From: Chryseobacterium artocarpi
GTDB lineage: Bacteria > Bacteroidota > Bacteroidia > Flavobacteriales > Weeksellaceae
Direction: 5' to 3'
NCBI RefSeq assembly: GCF_001684975.1
Contig: NZ_MAYH01000049.1
Location: 208,109-272,108, forward strand
DNA length: 64,000 bases
Shown one piece after another: positions 1 through 9,031 of this stretch (position 1 is its first letter; the number at the start of each line of letters is the position of its first letter). A program made the translations under genes and the position numbers. The notes under the pieces are model-generated. The model searched no databases and was not told the DNA's origin. It saw nothing but the letters and a program-made list of their open reading frames with translations.

Positions 1-1873
1 TTTCGAAAGGATAGTGTAATTGAGCATATGGCATAGAACCTGAATCGAACCAAACGTCGATCAAGTCGCTTTCACGTTTCATTGCTTTTCCTGAATCAGA
101 AACTAAAACTACTTTGTCTACCACATTCTTGTGAAGGTCCACAAGCTCGTAGTTCGATTCAGACATATTTCCGATGATGAAACCTTTGAACGGGTTTTCA
201 GTCATGAAACCTGCTGCAATTGATTTTTCGATTTCGTTGTAAAGCTCTTCTACAGAACCGATGATCTTTTCTTCTTTCAGGTCATCTGTTCTCCAGATTG
301 GCAACGGAATACCCCAGTATCTTGAACGGGATAAGTTCCAGTCGTTTACATTTTCCAACCAGTTGGCAAAACGTCCTTCTCCGGTAGCTTTAGGTTTCCA
401 GTTGATTTCTTTGTTCAGGTTAACCAATCTGTCTTTTACAGCAGTCATCTTCACAAACCATGAATCCAATGGATAGTATAATACAGGTTTGTCAGTTCTC
501 CAGCAGTGTGGATATGAGTGAACATATTTCTCTACTTTGAATGCCTTATTTTCTGTTTTTAATAAGATCGCAAGCTCTACGTCCCAAGATTTCTCAGGCG
601 CAGTTCCTTCATCGTAATATTCGTTTTTGATATATTTCCCTGAGAATACTTCAGGAACATTCTCGCCCTGGATAAATTTACCCTGTAAATCTACCAATGG
701 AACAAGGTTGTCGTTTTCATCCTTTACCAACATTGGTGGGATCTCAGGCTGAGCCATTTTAGCTACTCTCGCATCATCAGCACCAAAAGTAGGAGCCGTG
801 TGTACGATACCTGTACCATCTTCTGTTGTAACGAAATCACCCAAGATTACTCTGAAAGCATTCTCAGGATTGTCGTTTGGCGTAAACCAAGGAACTAATT
901 GCTCATATCTTGTATCAACAAGTTTCTCTCCTGTAAATTCTTTTAAAATTCTGAAAGGAATTACTTTCGTTTCCGGAGTATAGTTGGCAAAATCCTCATC
1001 TGTACCTTCAGCATATTTCTTACCGAACACTTTAGGTAAAAGAACGCTGGATAATACAACCGTTACCGGCTCAAATGTATACTGATTGAATGTTTTAACA
1101 ACAACATATTCAATATCTCTACCGACTGTAAGGGCTGTGTTGGAAGGCAACGTCCAAGGAGTCGTCGTCCATGCAAGGATATGTACATCTCCGTCAACAT
1201 CGTTGAATAAAGCAGATGAATCTTTTTTAACTTTAAACTGAGCGACAACCGTTGTATCTGAAACATCACGATACGTTCCAGGCTGGTTCAATTCGTGTGA
1301 AGAAAGTCCTGTTCCTGCTTTTGGAGAGTAAGGCTGGATCGTATATCCTTTATACAACAAGCTTTTGTCATATAATTGCTTCAACAACCACCAAACAGTT
1401 TCCATATATTTTGACTTGTACGTAATGTACGGATCATCAAGGTCTACCCAGTATCCGATTTTCTCTGTAAGGTTATTCCATACATCGGTATAACGCATTA
1501 CAGCTTCACGACAAGCTTTATTATAATCTTCAATAGAGATCTTTTTACCAATATCTTCTTTTGTAATTCCTAATTCTTTCTCTACACCCAGTTCCACAGG
1601 AAGACCATGCGTATCCCATCCCGCTTTACGGAAAACCTGTTTCCCGTTTTGCGTTTGGTAACGGCAGAAAATATCCTTCAATGCTCTTGCCATTACGTGG
1701 TGAATTCCAGGCATACCGTTTGCTGAAGGCGGACCTTCATAAAAAACAAACTCAGGATTTCCCTGACGAATCTCAACACTCTTATTGAAAGTTTTATTTT
1801 GTTTCCAAAATTCCGCTACATTCTCTGCTACGTCAATAAGGTTGAGGTTTTTGTATTCTTTAAATTGGCTCAT
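1..1873 (-). CDS. ileS: Isoleucyl-tRNA synthetase, N-terminal part (cut by window edge)
   Basis: Charges tRNA-Ile with isoleucine in the cytoplasm. About 624 residues are visible from ATG at 1873, starting MSQFKEYKNL; the rest, including the KMSKS loop, lies left of the window. The nucleotide-binding signature is present as ANGMPGIHHVMARALKD, with GIHH at residues 56-59 in place of the usual HIGH. The WDTHGLP block follows, then the large editing insertion with TTPWTLPSN, and WFDSG near the edge. The sequence resembles the long IleRS2-type enzymes of Bacteroidota (about 1100 residues) more than the E. coli type. A TAAATTTG element lies upstream on the same strand. Confidence 0.96.
   Translation of the reverse strand, partial: MSQFKEYKNLNLIDVAENVAEFWKQNKTFNKSVEIRQGNPEFVFYEGPPSANGMPGIHHVMARALKDIFCRYQTQNGKQVFRKAGWDTHGLPVELGVEKELGITKEDIGKKISIEDYNKACREAVMRYTDVWNNLTEKIGYWVDLDDPYITYKSKYMETVWWLLKQLYDKSLLYKGYTIQPYSPKAGTGLSSHELNQPGTYRDVSDTTVVAQFKVKKDSSALFNDVDGDVHILAWTTTPWTLPSNTALTVGRDIEYVVVKTFNQYTFEPVTVVLSSVLLPKVFGKKYAEGTDEDFANYTPETKVIPFRILKEFTGEKLVDTRYEQLVPWFTPNDNPENAFRVILGDFVTTEDGTGIVHTAPTFGADDARVAKMAQPEIPPMLVKDENDNLVPLVDLQGKFIQGENVPEVFSGKYIKNEYYDEGTAPEKSWDVELAILLKTENKAFKVEKYVHSYPHCWRTDKPVLYYPLDSWFVKMTAVKDRLVNLNKEINWKPKATGEGRFANWLENVNDWNLSRSRYWGIPLPIWRTDDLKEEKIIGSVEELYNEIEKSIAAGFMTENPFKGFIIGNMSESNYELVDLHKNVVDKVVLVSDSGKAMKRESDLIDVWFDSGSMPYAQLHYPFE
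1697..1708 (-). other. Swapped HIGH motif (GIHH) codons in ileS
   Basis: These four codons encode Gly-Ile-His-His where class I synthetases normally carry His-Ile-Gly-His. The flanking residues (PPSANGMP before, VMARALKD after) align with the canonical motif, so this is a substitution and not a frame artefact. Confidence 0.9.
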
Positions 1874-1908
1874 TGTAAATATCTCAATTCGTTGATTAAT
1901 TAAGTCTG

Positions 1909-1916
1909 CAAATTTA
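1909..1916 (-). promoter_or_regulatory. Putative -7 element for ileS
   Basis: TAAATTTG on the - strand, 35 bases before the ileS ATG, matches the Bacteroidota TAnnTTTG consensus. No well-spaced TTG (-33) was found. Confidence 0.45.
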
Positions 1917-2100
1917 CTAAATTTTGTCGGTTTATAAGATATGTTTTATTTAGGTAATTTCTATTAAAAAGTTCAATTTCAGAAATATAAATGAAAAGAA
2001 GCATGAAAAGGGAATAATGAAGTATGCATGAGTAAATATTTTACACTCTTTTAGATGAATTCCTGTAAGTTTTTTAATACTTTTTTTAACCAAAATAAAA

Positions 2101-2169
2101 TTCAATAGAAGCGGGCTTTAGCGCGCCTAAAAAATAGATAACGATTCATTGGCTTTAGCCAAAACCTAA
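2101..2169. repeat. Dispersed intergenic repeat with GGCTTTAGCC hairpins, copy 1
   Basis: A stretch of about 69 bases beginning TTCAATAGAAG and ending AAAACCTAA contains two short palindromes built on GGGCTTTAGC and GGCTTTAGCC. A near-identical copy lies at 33378-33448. The rest of the 1874-2319 gap is AT-rich with an imperfect inverted pair TTCTCGCAGAT / ATCTGTGAGAA at about 2177-2243; no gene is seen there. Confidence 0.8.
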
Positions 2170-2319
2170 ATATAACTTCTCGCAGATCAAACAGATTTCG
2201 CAGATTGCTCCATCATTATCTGTGAAAATCTGTGAGAAAAATAAAATCTATTAAAGTACAATAGCACGATCATTGCTTGAAATCTCGTATATTTAAGTAG
2301 AACTAAACCCAAATGCTGT

Positions 2320-4005
2320 ATGAAAATCTTCTCCAAACTGATGGTTGCTATTTGTTTCATCCATACAATCATCGCACAAGCTCAAAATTATCCACAAAAC
2401 TATTTCCGCAATCCGTTGAATATTCCCATGCAGTTGGCTGCTAATTTTGGAGCGGTAAGAACCAATCATTTCCATATGGGATTGGATCTGAGGACGAATA
2501 GTCAGGAAAATTTATCTGTACTGGCTGCCGCAGAAGGTTATGTAAGCAGGGTAAAAGTAGAAAGATATGGTTTTGGAAATGCGGTTTACGTCACTCATCC
2601 CAATGGCTATACAACAGTCTATGCCCATTTGAACAAATATTACGATAAGCTCGATGAATATGTAAAAGAGAAGCAATACAAAGACGAAAAATGGGAACAG
2701 GATATTACTTTTCAAGCGGGACAGTTTCCAGTTACTAAAGGACAACTTATTGCTTTGAGTGGAAATACGGGAGGTTCTGCTGGTCCGCACTTACATTTTG
2801 AAATAAGAGATACTAAAACAGAAGAATGTCTTAATCCGTTGCTTTTCGGTTTTGCTATTCCGGATTCTGTTGCTCCCATTATCAGTGGATTGTATTGGTA
2901 TGATCGCAGGTTTAGTACTTATGAACCCGGAGCTAATGGAATTACGGTTAAAAAAGTTGGAAATACTTATGCAACAGATGTTGTAAAAGTGAATTCTCCA
3001 ATGATAAGCTTTGGGATAAAAGCAGTGGATAAGGCTAATCAAGGTTTCAATCTTGGTATTTATAAAGCTGAATTATTGATGGATGGGAAATTAATATATG
3101 GCTTTAGTATTGATAAAGTGAGCTATGATGATACCCGCTATCTGAATGGTTGTATAGACTACACCAAATTTATCAGAGACAAAACGGCAATCCAGCATTT
3201 ATCTGTCTTACTAGGAATGAAACTACAAAATTACAGTAATGCTAATATGTCAGGAATCATTAATCTTCAGGATCAGGATATTCATACCATTGAAGTCATT
3301 CTTAAAGATGTAAAAGGAAATACAAGTCGTTTAACAGCAAAAGTTCAGCTTAATACAGCTGGAGAGAAAATTTCACAGACGGCAAAAACTGTTCTTCCCA
3401 ATGAAGGAAAAACAATTACCACTGAAAATGCTGAAATCAATTTGAGCAAAAATGCTGTGTATGATGCGGTGAATTTTAATATGTATGAGAAATCAGACGG
3501 TGATGTCAATGCGGTTTCCAATGCCATTGTTTTAAACAGTCCTTACATACCTGTTCATGATAACTATATTTTGAAAATAAAACCGAATAGGAAATTAACC
3601 AAAGAAGAAAAGGATAAAGTCGTAATGTCACTCAATTATGGAAGTGATATGAATGTGATAAAAGCAAAATGGAGTGGAGATCAGGCAGAAGGACAATTCA
3701 ACAGGTTAGGAACGGTGGAACTTATATTAGATAATAGCTTACCTTCAGTTTCTCCGGGATGGAAAGAAGGAGCAGTTATAAACAGTAGTATTCTTCGTTT
3801 GAAAGGAAATACAAAAGTTGGAGATATTGTAGAATTCCGTGCAGAACTGGATGGAAAGTGGCTTAGATTTGCTCGTGCAAAAGATGATTTTATCTATACT
3901 TTTGATGAAAAATGTCCTAAAGGTTCCGGCTCGCATACTTTAAAAGTTGTTACGATTAATACAGCAGGCAATACCAATACACAAACATTTACCTTTCAAA
4001 GATAA
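2320..4005 (+). CDS. Secreted M23 family metallopeptidase (LytM-like)
   Basis: A 561-residue protein with an N-terminal signal peptide ending near AQAQ (about residue 22). The peptidase domain has the LytM/M23 zinc signature: HxxxD at H52-D56 (HMGLD), H103 in YAHLNKY, and HLH at 157-159. Such enzymes cut peptidoglycan cross-bridges in the periplasm or act as envelope scaffolds. A roughly 380-residue C-terminal extension with beta-rich, Ig-like character follows the domain, as is common in Bacteroidota relatives. It precedes the pigment locus and shows no obvious link to it. Confidence 0.9.
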   Translation: MKIFSKLMVAICFIHTIIAQAQNYPQNYFRNPLNIPMQLAANFGAVRTNHFHMGLDLRTNSQENLSVLAAAEGYVSRVKVERYGFGNAVYVTHPNGYTTVYAHLNKYYDKLDEYVKEKQYKDEKWEQDITFQAGQFPVTKGQLIALSGNTGGSAGPHLHFEIRDTKTEECLNPLLFGFAIPDSVAPIISGLYWYDRRFSTYEPGANGITVKKVGNTYATDVVKVNSPMISFGIKAVDKANQGFNLGIYKAELLMDGKLIYGFSIDKVSYDDTRYLNGCIDYTKFIRDKTAIQHLSVLLGMKLQNYSNANMSGIINLQDQDIHTIEVILKDVKGNTSRLTAKVQLNTAGEKISQTAKTVLPNEGKTITTENAEINLSKNAVYDAVNFNMYEKSDGDVNAVSNAIVLNSPYIPVHDNYILKIKPNRKLTKEEKDKVVMSLNYGSDMNVIKAKWSGDQAEGQFNRLGTVELILDNSLPSVSPGWKEGAVINSSILRLKGNTKVGDIVEFRAELDGKWLRFARAKDDFIYTFDEKCPKGSGSHTLKVVTINTAGNTNTQTFTFQR

Positions 4006-4041
4006 AGGCGGGTTTATGAATCAACTTTTAATTTAATTAAA

Positions 4042-4049
4042 TAAATTTG
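4042..4049 (+). promoter_or_regulatory. Putative -7 element before the AMP ligase
   Basis: TAAATTTG ends 16 bases before the TTG start at 4066, a spacing like that before other genes here. No -33 TTG is seen. Confidence 0.4.
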
Positions 4050-4065
4050 CTCAAAATTAAAATCA

Positions 4066-5358
4066 TTGGAATTTCATCCGTTCATCGAAAAATCAAGTAC
4101 TCAGGAAATAAAAAGGTTTCAGGAAGATAAACTTCAGAAGCTTTTGGCTTATCTTGAGGAGAATTCACCTTTTTACAAAAAACTGTTTAGGGAAAATAAT
4201 ATCAATATTGCGGAAATTCAAACTTTAGAAGATCTGCAGAAGATTCCTACAACCACAAAGAATGATTTACAGCAGTACAATCATGATTTTTTCTGTATTA
4301 CTCAGGATAAGATTGTAGATTATAGTACAACTTCAGGAACTTTGGGAGATCCTGTGACTTTCGGTTTGTCTGATAATGACCTTGAAAGACTTGCCTATAA
4401 TGAAGCAATATCATTTGCCTGTGCAGGAATCCAAAAAGGAGATGTTGTACAGATGATCACAACCATTGATAAACGCTTCATGGCGGGACTTGCTTACTTT
4501 TTAGGATTAAGAAAAATGGGAGCCAGTGTTGTTAGAATGGGACCGGGAATTCCTGAATTGCAATGGGATTCTATTTTCAGATATAAACCGAAATATTTGA
4601 TCACAGTTCCATCTTTCCTGTTAAAGATGATCGATTATGCTGAAAAACATGGCTTGGATTATAAAAACTCAAGTGTTTATGGTGCAGTATGTATTGGAGA
4701 AAGTATCAAGAATCAAGATTTTACAGATAATATTCTTTCACAGAAGATTAAAGAAAAGTGGAACATTAAACTCTTTTCTACGTATGCATCTACTGAGATG
4801 AGTACAGCCTTTACAGAATGTGAATTTCAGATTGGAGGACATCATCACCCGGAATTGATCATTACGGAAATTTTGGATGATGAGGGGAATGTAGTGAAAG
4901 AAGGAGAAAGCGGAGAACTTACTATTACAACTTTGGGAGTGGAGGCTATTCCTTTATTAAGATTTAAAACAGGTGATATTGTAAAAGCTCATTATGAACC
5001 ATGTCAATGTGGAAGAAATACGATGAGGTTAGGACCTGTGATCGGAAGAAAGCAGCAGATGATCAAATATAAAGGAACAACTTTGTATCCGCCTGCGATG
5101 AATGATATTCTGAACGATTTTAATAATATTCTGTGTTATCAGATCGTGATTCAGGCTAATGAGATCGGACTGGATGAAATTATCATCAAATTAAGTACTG
5201 AAGCTGAAAACGAAAACTTTGTAAATGAAGTAAGAGATCATTTCCGAGCAAAATTGAGAGTAAGCCCGAAAATTGAAATTATTGACTTTGAGATTCTGTC
5301 TAAAACGGTCTTCAACCCAAACAGCAGAAAGCCTATTACTTTTATAGATCTACGTTAA
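4066..5358 (+). CDS. Phenylacetate-CoA ligase-like AMP-binding enzyme of the flexirubin locus
   Basis: A 430-residue member of the PaaK-like adenylate-forming family. The phosphate-binding motif STTSGTLGDP is at 87-96, with STYASTEMS, RFKTGDI and a C-terminal GRKQQMIKYKGTTLYPP block. In aryl polyene clusters this class activates the aromatic starter acid for transfer to CoA or ACP. With the TAL gene nearby, 4-coumarate is the likely substrate (inference). The reading frame begins at TTG 4066; the encoded MEFHPFIEK start looks natural and no in-frame ATG fits, so a TTG start is likely. Confidence 0.88.
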   Translation: MEFHPFIEKSSTQEIKRFQEDKLQKLLAYLEENSPFYKKLFRENNINIAEIQTLEDLQKIPTTTKNDLQQYNHDFFCITQDKIVDYSTTSGTLGDPVTFGLSDNDLERLAYNEAISFACAGIQKGDVVQMITTIDKRFMAGLAYFLGLRKMGASVVRMGPGIPELQWDSIFRYKPKYLITVPSFLLKMIDYAEKHGLDYKNSSVYGAVCIGESIKNQDFTDNILSQKIKEKWNIKLFSTYASTEMSTAFTECEFQIGGHHHPELIITEILDDEGNVVKEGESGELTITTLGVEAIPLLRFKTGDIVKAHYEPCQCGRNTMRLGPVIGRKQQMIKYKGTTLYPPAMNDILNDFNNILCYQIVIQANEIGLDEIIIKLSTEAENENFVNEVRDHFRAKLRVSPKIEIIDFEILSKTVFNPNSRKPITFIDLR

Positions 5359-5436
5359 GATTAATTTTCAATAAGAGTATTATAACTCTACTTTTTATAA
5401 TATCTTTAAACGCTTAAATATAAAAACCAATAAATA

Positions 5437-6042
5437 ATGAAAAAATTATTATTACTGTTGTTTTTCGGAATGTTTACAACAGTTTTCGGACAGGACAAAA
5501 TGAAAATTACAGCGGGTAGTTTAATTGCATTAAAAGATCAGACCGAAGTAAATGTGGAAGTCAAGTTTGAGAACGTGTTATTTATGAAAGAGAATATTAC
5601 GGAAGCTCAATATCTTGAAAACAGAAAAAAACAGGTTCTGGAAAACCCTAAAAGAGGTGAGGAAGCATGGACAAAGTGGATCGGACAATGGGAGATCTAT
5701 AAAAGAGAATATGTAGATTATTTCGCAAAAGGATTGAATAAAACGTATAAAAATATTTCATTCAAAAAAGATCCTTCTGCAAAATACACACTGTTGGTAG
5801 AAACAGCATGGGTTTTTCCGGGATGGCATGCAGGGCTTACGGCAATGACTGCTGAAATAACGGGCAAAATAAAACTGATTGAAACCGATAACCCTTCAAA
5901 AGTTGTAGCGGAAGTAGAGCTTAACAAGTTCGATAAATTCGTAAAGAATGACGAATTTGTAATGGAATACGGAAGAATTGCCGCAGCTTATGAATCTGCC
6001 GGAAGATATCTGGGAAGAGAAATTAAAAAGTCTTTAAAATAA
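5437..6042 (+). CDS. Secreted protein of unknown function in the pigment locus
   Basis: A 201-residue protein with a clear signal peptide (MKKLLLLLFFGMFTTVFGQ, cleavage near residue 19). I do not recognise the family. The mature part is mixed alpha/beta with KWIGQWEIYKREYV and a later AAAYESAGRYLGREIKK tail. It follows the AMP ligase after 78 bases on the same strand and is closed by a bidirectional hairpin. A periplasmic or outer-membrane role in pigment handling is only a guess from position. Confidence 0.75.
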   Translation: MKKLLLLLFFGMFTTVFGQDKMKITAGSLIALKDQTEVNVEVKFENVLFMKENITEAQYLENRKKQVLENPKRGEEAWTKWIGQWEIYKREYVDYFAKGLNKTYKNISFKKDPSAKYTLLVETAWVFPGWHAGLTAMTAEITGKIKLIETDNPSKVVAEVELNKFDKFVKNDEFVMEYGRIAAAYESAGRYLGREIKKSLK

Positions 6043-6045
6043 AAC

Positions 6046-6075
6046 AAAAACGGTCTGAATTTTCAGACCGTTTTT
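6046..6075. terminator. Bidirectional terminator between convergent genes
   Basis: A stem CGGTCTGA / TCAGACCG (arms within 6051-6070) is flanked by A5 on the left and T5 on the right, so it can serve both the + gene ending at 6042 and the - gene ending at 6078. Confidence 0.85.
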
Positions 6076-6077
6076 GT

Positions 6078-7334
6078 TTATTGTTGATTTTGCTGTTCCT
6101 GTTTTTCAAGTTTGATCAGGTTTGCAAGGTTTTTAATCACTGTATCATGCTTTTTCACAAAAGGATTGTCCTTATTCCAAACATATCCTGCTAAAACAGC
6201 ACATATCTTTTTCTTTACGTCCGGATTTTCCGGTTGGTGGAAGAATAGCTCCTGAAGATTTCCGGTATACCATTCCTTTACATAAGTGGTGAAAACGTCT
6301 ACACCATATAAAATATAATCTGTATACTCTTTCTGCCAATCGATTGTTTCGCCATTAAGCTGTCTTAAAGCAAGTTTTGCTGCAAGCATACCGGATTCGG
6401 TAGCAAATGCCATCCCTGAGGAAAAAACAGGATCAAGGAATTCAGAAGCATTCCCTGTTAAAGCAAATCCGTCTCCGAATAAACTTTTCACTGAGCATGA
6501 ATAATCTTTAAGATGTCTTGGGTCAAAAAGGAACTCTACATCTCCGAAACGTTTTACATAATAATCAGAAAGAGAAATAGCCTTTCTTAATGCTTCAGCC
6601 GGATCTCCGTTTTCAGATAATTGATCAATATAATCAGTAGGTCCTACGATACCTATACTTGTATTTCCATTAGAAAAAGGAATTACCCAAAGCCAGACTT
6701 CCGTTTCAATAATGTCAAAAGAAATCAATGTACCCTCTTCACCCGGTTCTCTGTTAATATCATTCACATGAGAGAAAATTGCAGAGTGAGGAGACAATTT
6801 TGAAGGCTTTTCAAGGTCCAGCAAACGGGGAAGTACTCTTCCGTATCCGCTGGAATCAATAACGAACTTAGCATGGATTTCTTTAGTCTCTCCATCCTTA
6901 TTCTTTACCGTTGTTATAGAATCTGTTCCGTCAAATTTAATATCAATAACTTCTGTCTCAAATTCCAGATCGATACCTTTATTAATGACTTCCTGAGCAA
7001 GAGTGTTATCAAAATCAGCTCTCGGAACCTGCCAGGTCCAATCCCAGCCTTCTCCGAATTTGTTGCTGAAATCAAAAATGCAGACTTCATCACCACGAAG
7101 GAAACGAGCTCCAAGCTTTTTTTCAAAGCCCATTTTGTCTAGTGCAGGGAATAATCCGGCTTCGTCAAAGTGATCCATTACCCTTGGAATTAAGCTTTCA
7201 CCGACTACCAGTCTTGGAAATTTTGTCTTTTCGACCACTTTTACGTTGACGTTGTTCTTCTTTAAGTACGAAGAAGACACGCATCCGGAAGGTCCAGCCC
7301 CGATTACAAGAACGTCAACAAATTCTTTGCTCAT
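6078..7334 (-). CDS. FAD-dependent oxidoreductase with flavin-halogenase signatures
   Basis: A 418-residue flavoprotein. The FAD-binding GAGPSG is at 12-17 and the VGESLIP block at 44-50. A Lys-x-Gly-Ala-x-Phe segment (K73) sits where phenolic flavin halogenases place the catalytic lysine, and W214-L-W-V-I-P219 matches the halogenase WxWxIP motif. FADH2-dependent halogenases chlorinate aromatic substrates, and some flexirubins are chlorinated, so ring halogenation of the pigment is plausible. A hydroxylase or reductase of the same superfamily remains possible. It is transcribed alone, divergent from the TAL gene. Confidence 0.82.
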   Translation of the reverse strand: MSKEFVDVLVIGAGPSGCVSSSYLKKNNVNVKVVEKTKFPRLVVGESLIPRVMDHFDEAGLFPALDKMGFEKKLGARFLRGDEVCIFDFSNKFGEGWDWTWQVPRADFDNTLAQEVINKGIDLEFETEVIDIKFDGTDSITTVKNKDGETKEIHAKFVIDSSGYGRVLPRLLDLEKPSKLSPHSAIFSHVNDINREPGEEGTLISFDIIETEVWLWVIPFSNGNTSIGIVGPTDYIDQLSENGDPAEALRKAISLSDYYVKRFGDVEFLFDPRHLKDYSCSVKSLFGDGFALTGNASEFLDPVFSSGMAFATESGMLAAKLALRQLNGETIDWQKEYTDYILYGVDVFTTYVKEWYTGNLQELFFHQPENPDVKKKICAVLAGYVWNKDNPFVKKHDTVIKNLANLIKLEKQEQQNQQ

Positions 7335-7363
7335 CTTTGATTTTTTATTTTAATAATAACTTT

Positions 7364-7371
7364 TATCTTTG
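7364..7371 (+). promoter_or_regulatory. Putative -7 element for the TAL gene
   Basis: TATCTTTG lies 61 bases before the ATG at 7433, in the short divergent region after the start of the - strand flavoenzyme gene. A TTG at 7337-7339 is 24 bases upstream, slightly far. Confidence 0.45.
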
Positions 7372-7432
7372 CCGCAAAATTAGTGACAAATAATTAATAT
7401 TTTACAAAATTATCAACTATTACTTTTAATTG

Positions 7433-8953
7433 ATGAAAATAACCAACTTTTTAGAACTGAAAGACTTTCAAAAAATTATTATTGAAAATGAGAAAATAGA
7501 ACTGGATGAATCACTTTTATCAAGAGTGAATACAAGTTTTCAGTTTTTAAAAGAATTTTCTAAAAACAAAGTAATATATGGTGTGAACACTGGTTTTGGA
7601 CCAATGGCTCAATTTAAGATCAGTGATGAAGACACACACCAGCTACAATACAACCTGATCAGAAGCCACTCTTCAGGAATCGGGAATCCTTTGCCAGCTC
7701 AGGAAGTTAAGGCATGTATGTTGGCAAGAATGAATACCTTGTCATTAGGAAATTCAGGAGTACATGAATCCGTTATTTATCTTCTTCAGGAATTGATCAA
7801 CAGAGATATCATCCCATTGATTTTTGAGCACGGAGGAGTAGGAGCAAGTGGTGACCTTGTTCAATTGGCTCATCTTGCTTTAGTTTTGATCGGAGAAGGA
7901 GAAGTATTTTATAAAGGAGAAAGAAAATTCACAAAAGAAGTTTTTGAAATTGAAAAATTAGAACCAATTCAGGTTGAGATCCGTGAAGGTCTTGCTTTGA
8001 TGAATGGTACTTCGGTAATGTCAGGAATAGGAATTGTGAATGCTTATAAGGCAAATCAATTAACAGATATTTCTATCAGACTTTCATGTGCGATCAACGA
8101 AATTGTTCAGGCGTATGATGATCATTTATCCGCTGCTTTGAACGGAACTAAAAGACATTACGGTCAGCAGAAAGTTGCAGAAAGAATGCGTGCCCATTTA
8201 GCAGACAGTAAACTGATCAGAAAAAGAGAAGATCACCTTTATACTCACTTTGAAGAACAGGAAAAAGTATTCAAGGAAAAAGTACAGGAATATTATTCAT
8301 TAAGATGTGTACCGCAGATCTTAGGACCAGTGTTAGATACATTGGAATATACGGAAAAAGTTCTTGAAAACGAAATTAACTCTGCTAATGATAACCCTAT
8401 TATCAATGTAGAAGACCAGCATGTTTACCACGGCGGAAATTTCCACGGAGACTATATCTCTTTGGAAATGGATAAGCTTAAAATTGTAGTAACCAAACTA
8501 ACCATGCTTGCAGAAAGACAGCTGAACTATCTTTTAAATGCTAAAATCAATGAAATTCTGCCTCCTTTTGTAAATTTAGGTAAATTAGGTTTCAATTTCG
8601 GAATGCAGGGTGTACAGTTTACAGCAACTTCCACTACAGCAGAAAGCCAAATGCTGTCAAATCCTATGTACGTTCACAGTATCCCGAATAATAATGATAA
8701 TCAGGATATCGTGAGTATGGGAACCAATGCAGCCGTAATCTGTAGAAAAGTAATAGAAAATGCTTTTGAAGTATTGGCAATTGAAGCCATTACAATTATC
8801 CAGGCAATTGAATACCTAGGTTTCCAGGATAAAGTTTCTTCATCTACAAAAGAGCTGTATGATGAGATCAGAAAAATAATTCCTGCATTCTCAGATGATA
8901 TGGTAATGTATCCTTATCTGGAAGAAGTAAAGAAATATTTAAAGGCAATGTAA
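7433..8953 (+). CDS. Tyrosine ammonia-lyase (HAL/PAL superfamily)
   Basis: Deaminates L-tyrosine to 4-coumarate, the aromatic starter of flexirubin. The protein has 506 residues from ATG 7433; a TTG one codon earlier is the less likely start. The MIO-forming Ala-Ser-Gly is at 138-140 within GGVGASGDLVQLAH. The substrate-pocket segment NLIRSHSSGIG and long stretches such as SANDNPII and SNPMYVHSIPNNNDNQD match what I recall of the characterised F. johnsoniae TAL, so tyrosine is preferred over histidine as substrate (inference). The fabG-like gene follows after 78 bases. Confidence 0.93.
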   Translation: MKITNFLELKDFQKIIIENEKIELDESLLSRVNTSFQFLKEFSKNKVIYGVNTGFGPMAQFKISDEDTHQLQYNLIRSHSSGIGNPLPAQEVKACMLARMNTLSLGNSGVHESVIYLLQELINRDIIPLIFEHGGVGASGDLVQLAHLALVLIGEGEVFYKGERKFTKEVFEIEKLEPIQVEIREGLALMNGTSVMSGIGIVNAYKANQLTDISIRLSCAINEIVQAYDDHLSAALNGTKRHYGQQKVAERMRAHLADSKLIRKREDHLYTHFEEQEKVFKEKVQEYYSLRCVPQILGPVLDTLEYTEKVLENEINSANDNPIINVEDQHVYHGGNFHGDYISLEMDKLKIVVTKLTMLAERQLNYLLNAKINEILPPFVNLGKLGFNFGMQGVQFTATSTTAESQMLSNPMYVHSIPNNNDNQDIVSMGTNAAVICRKVIENAFEVLAIEAITIIQAIEYLGFQDKVSSSTKELYDEIRKIIPAFSDDMVMYPYLEEVKKYLKAM

Positions 8954-9031
8954 TTATTCCTCAGAATAAATTGTCTATTAAAAGAAAAACAAGGTAACTT
9001 AAAAAAACTAAAACGAAATAAACACTAACGC

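Noticed and set aside
2187..2475. Overlapping - strand frames upstream of the M23 gene
   Set aside because: They cross the clear signal-peptide start of the M23 protein and a dispersed repeat, and show no protein-like features.
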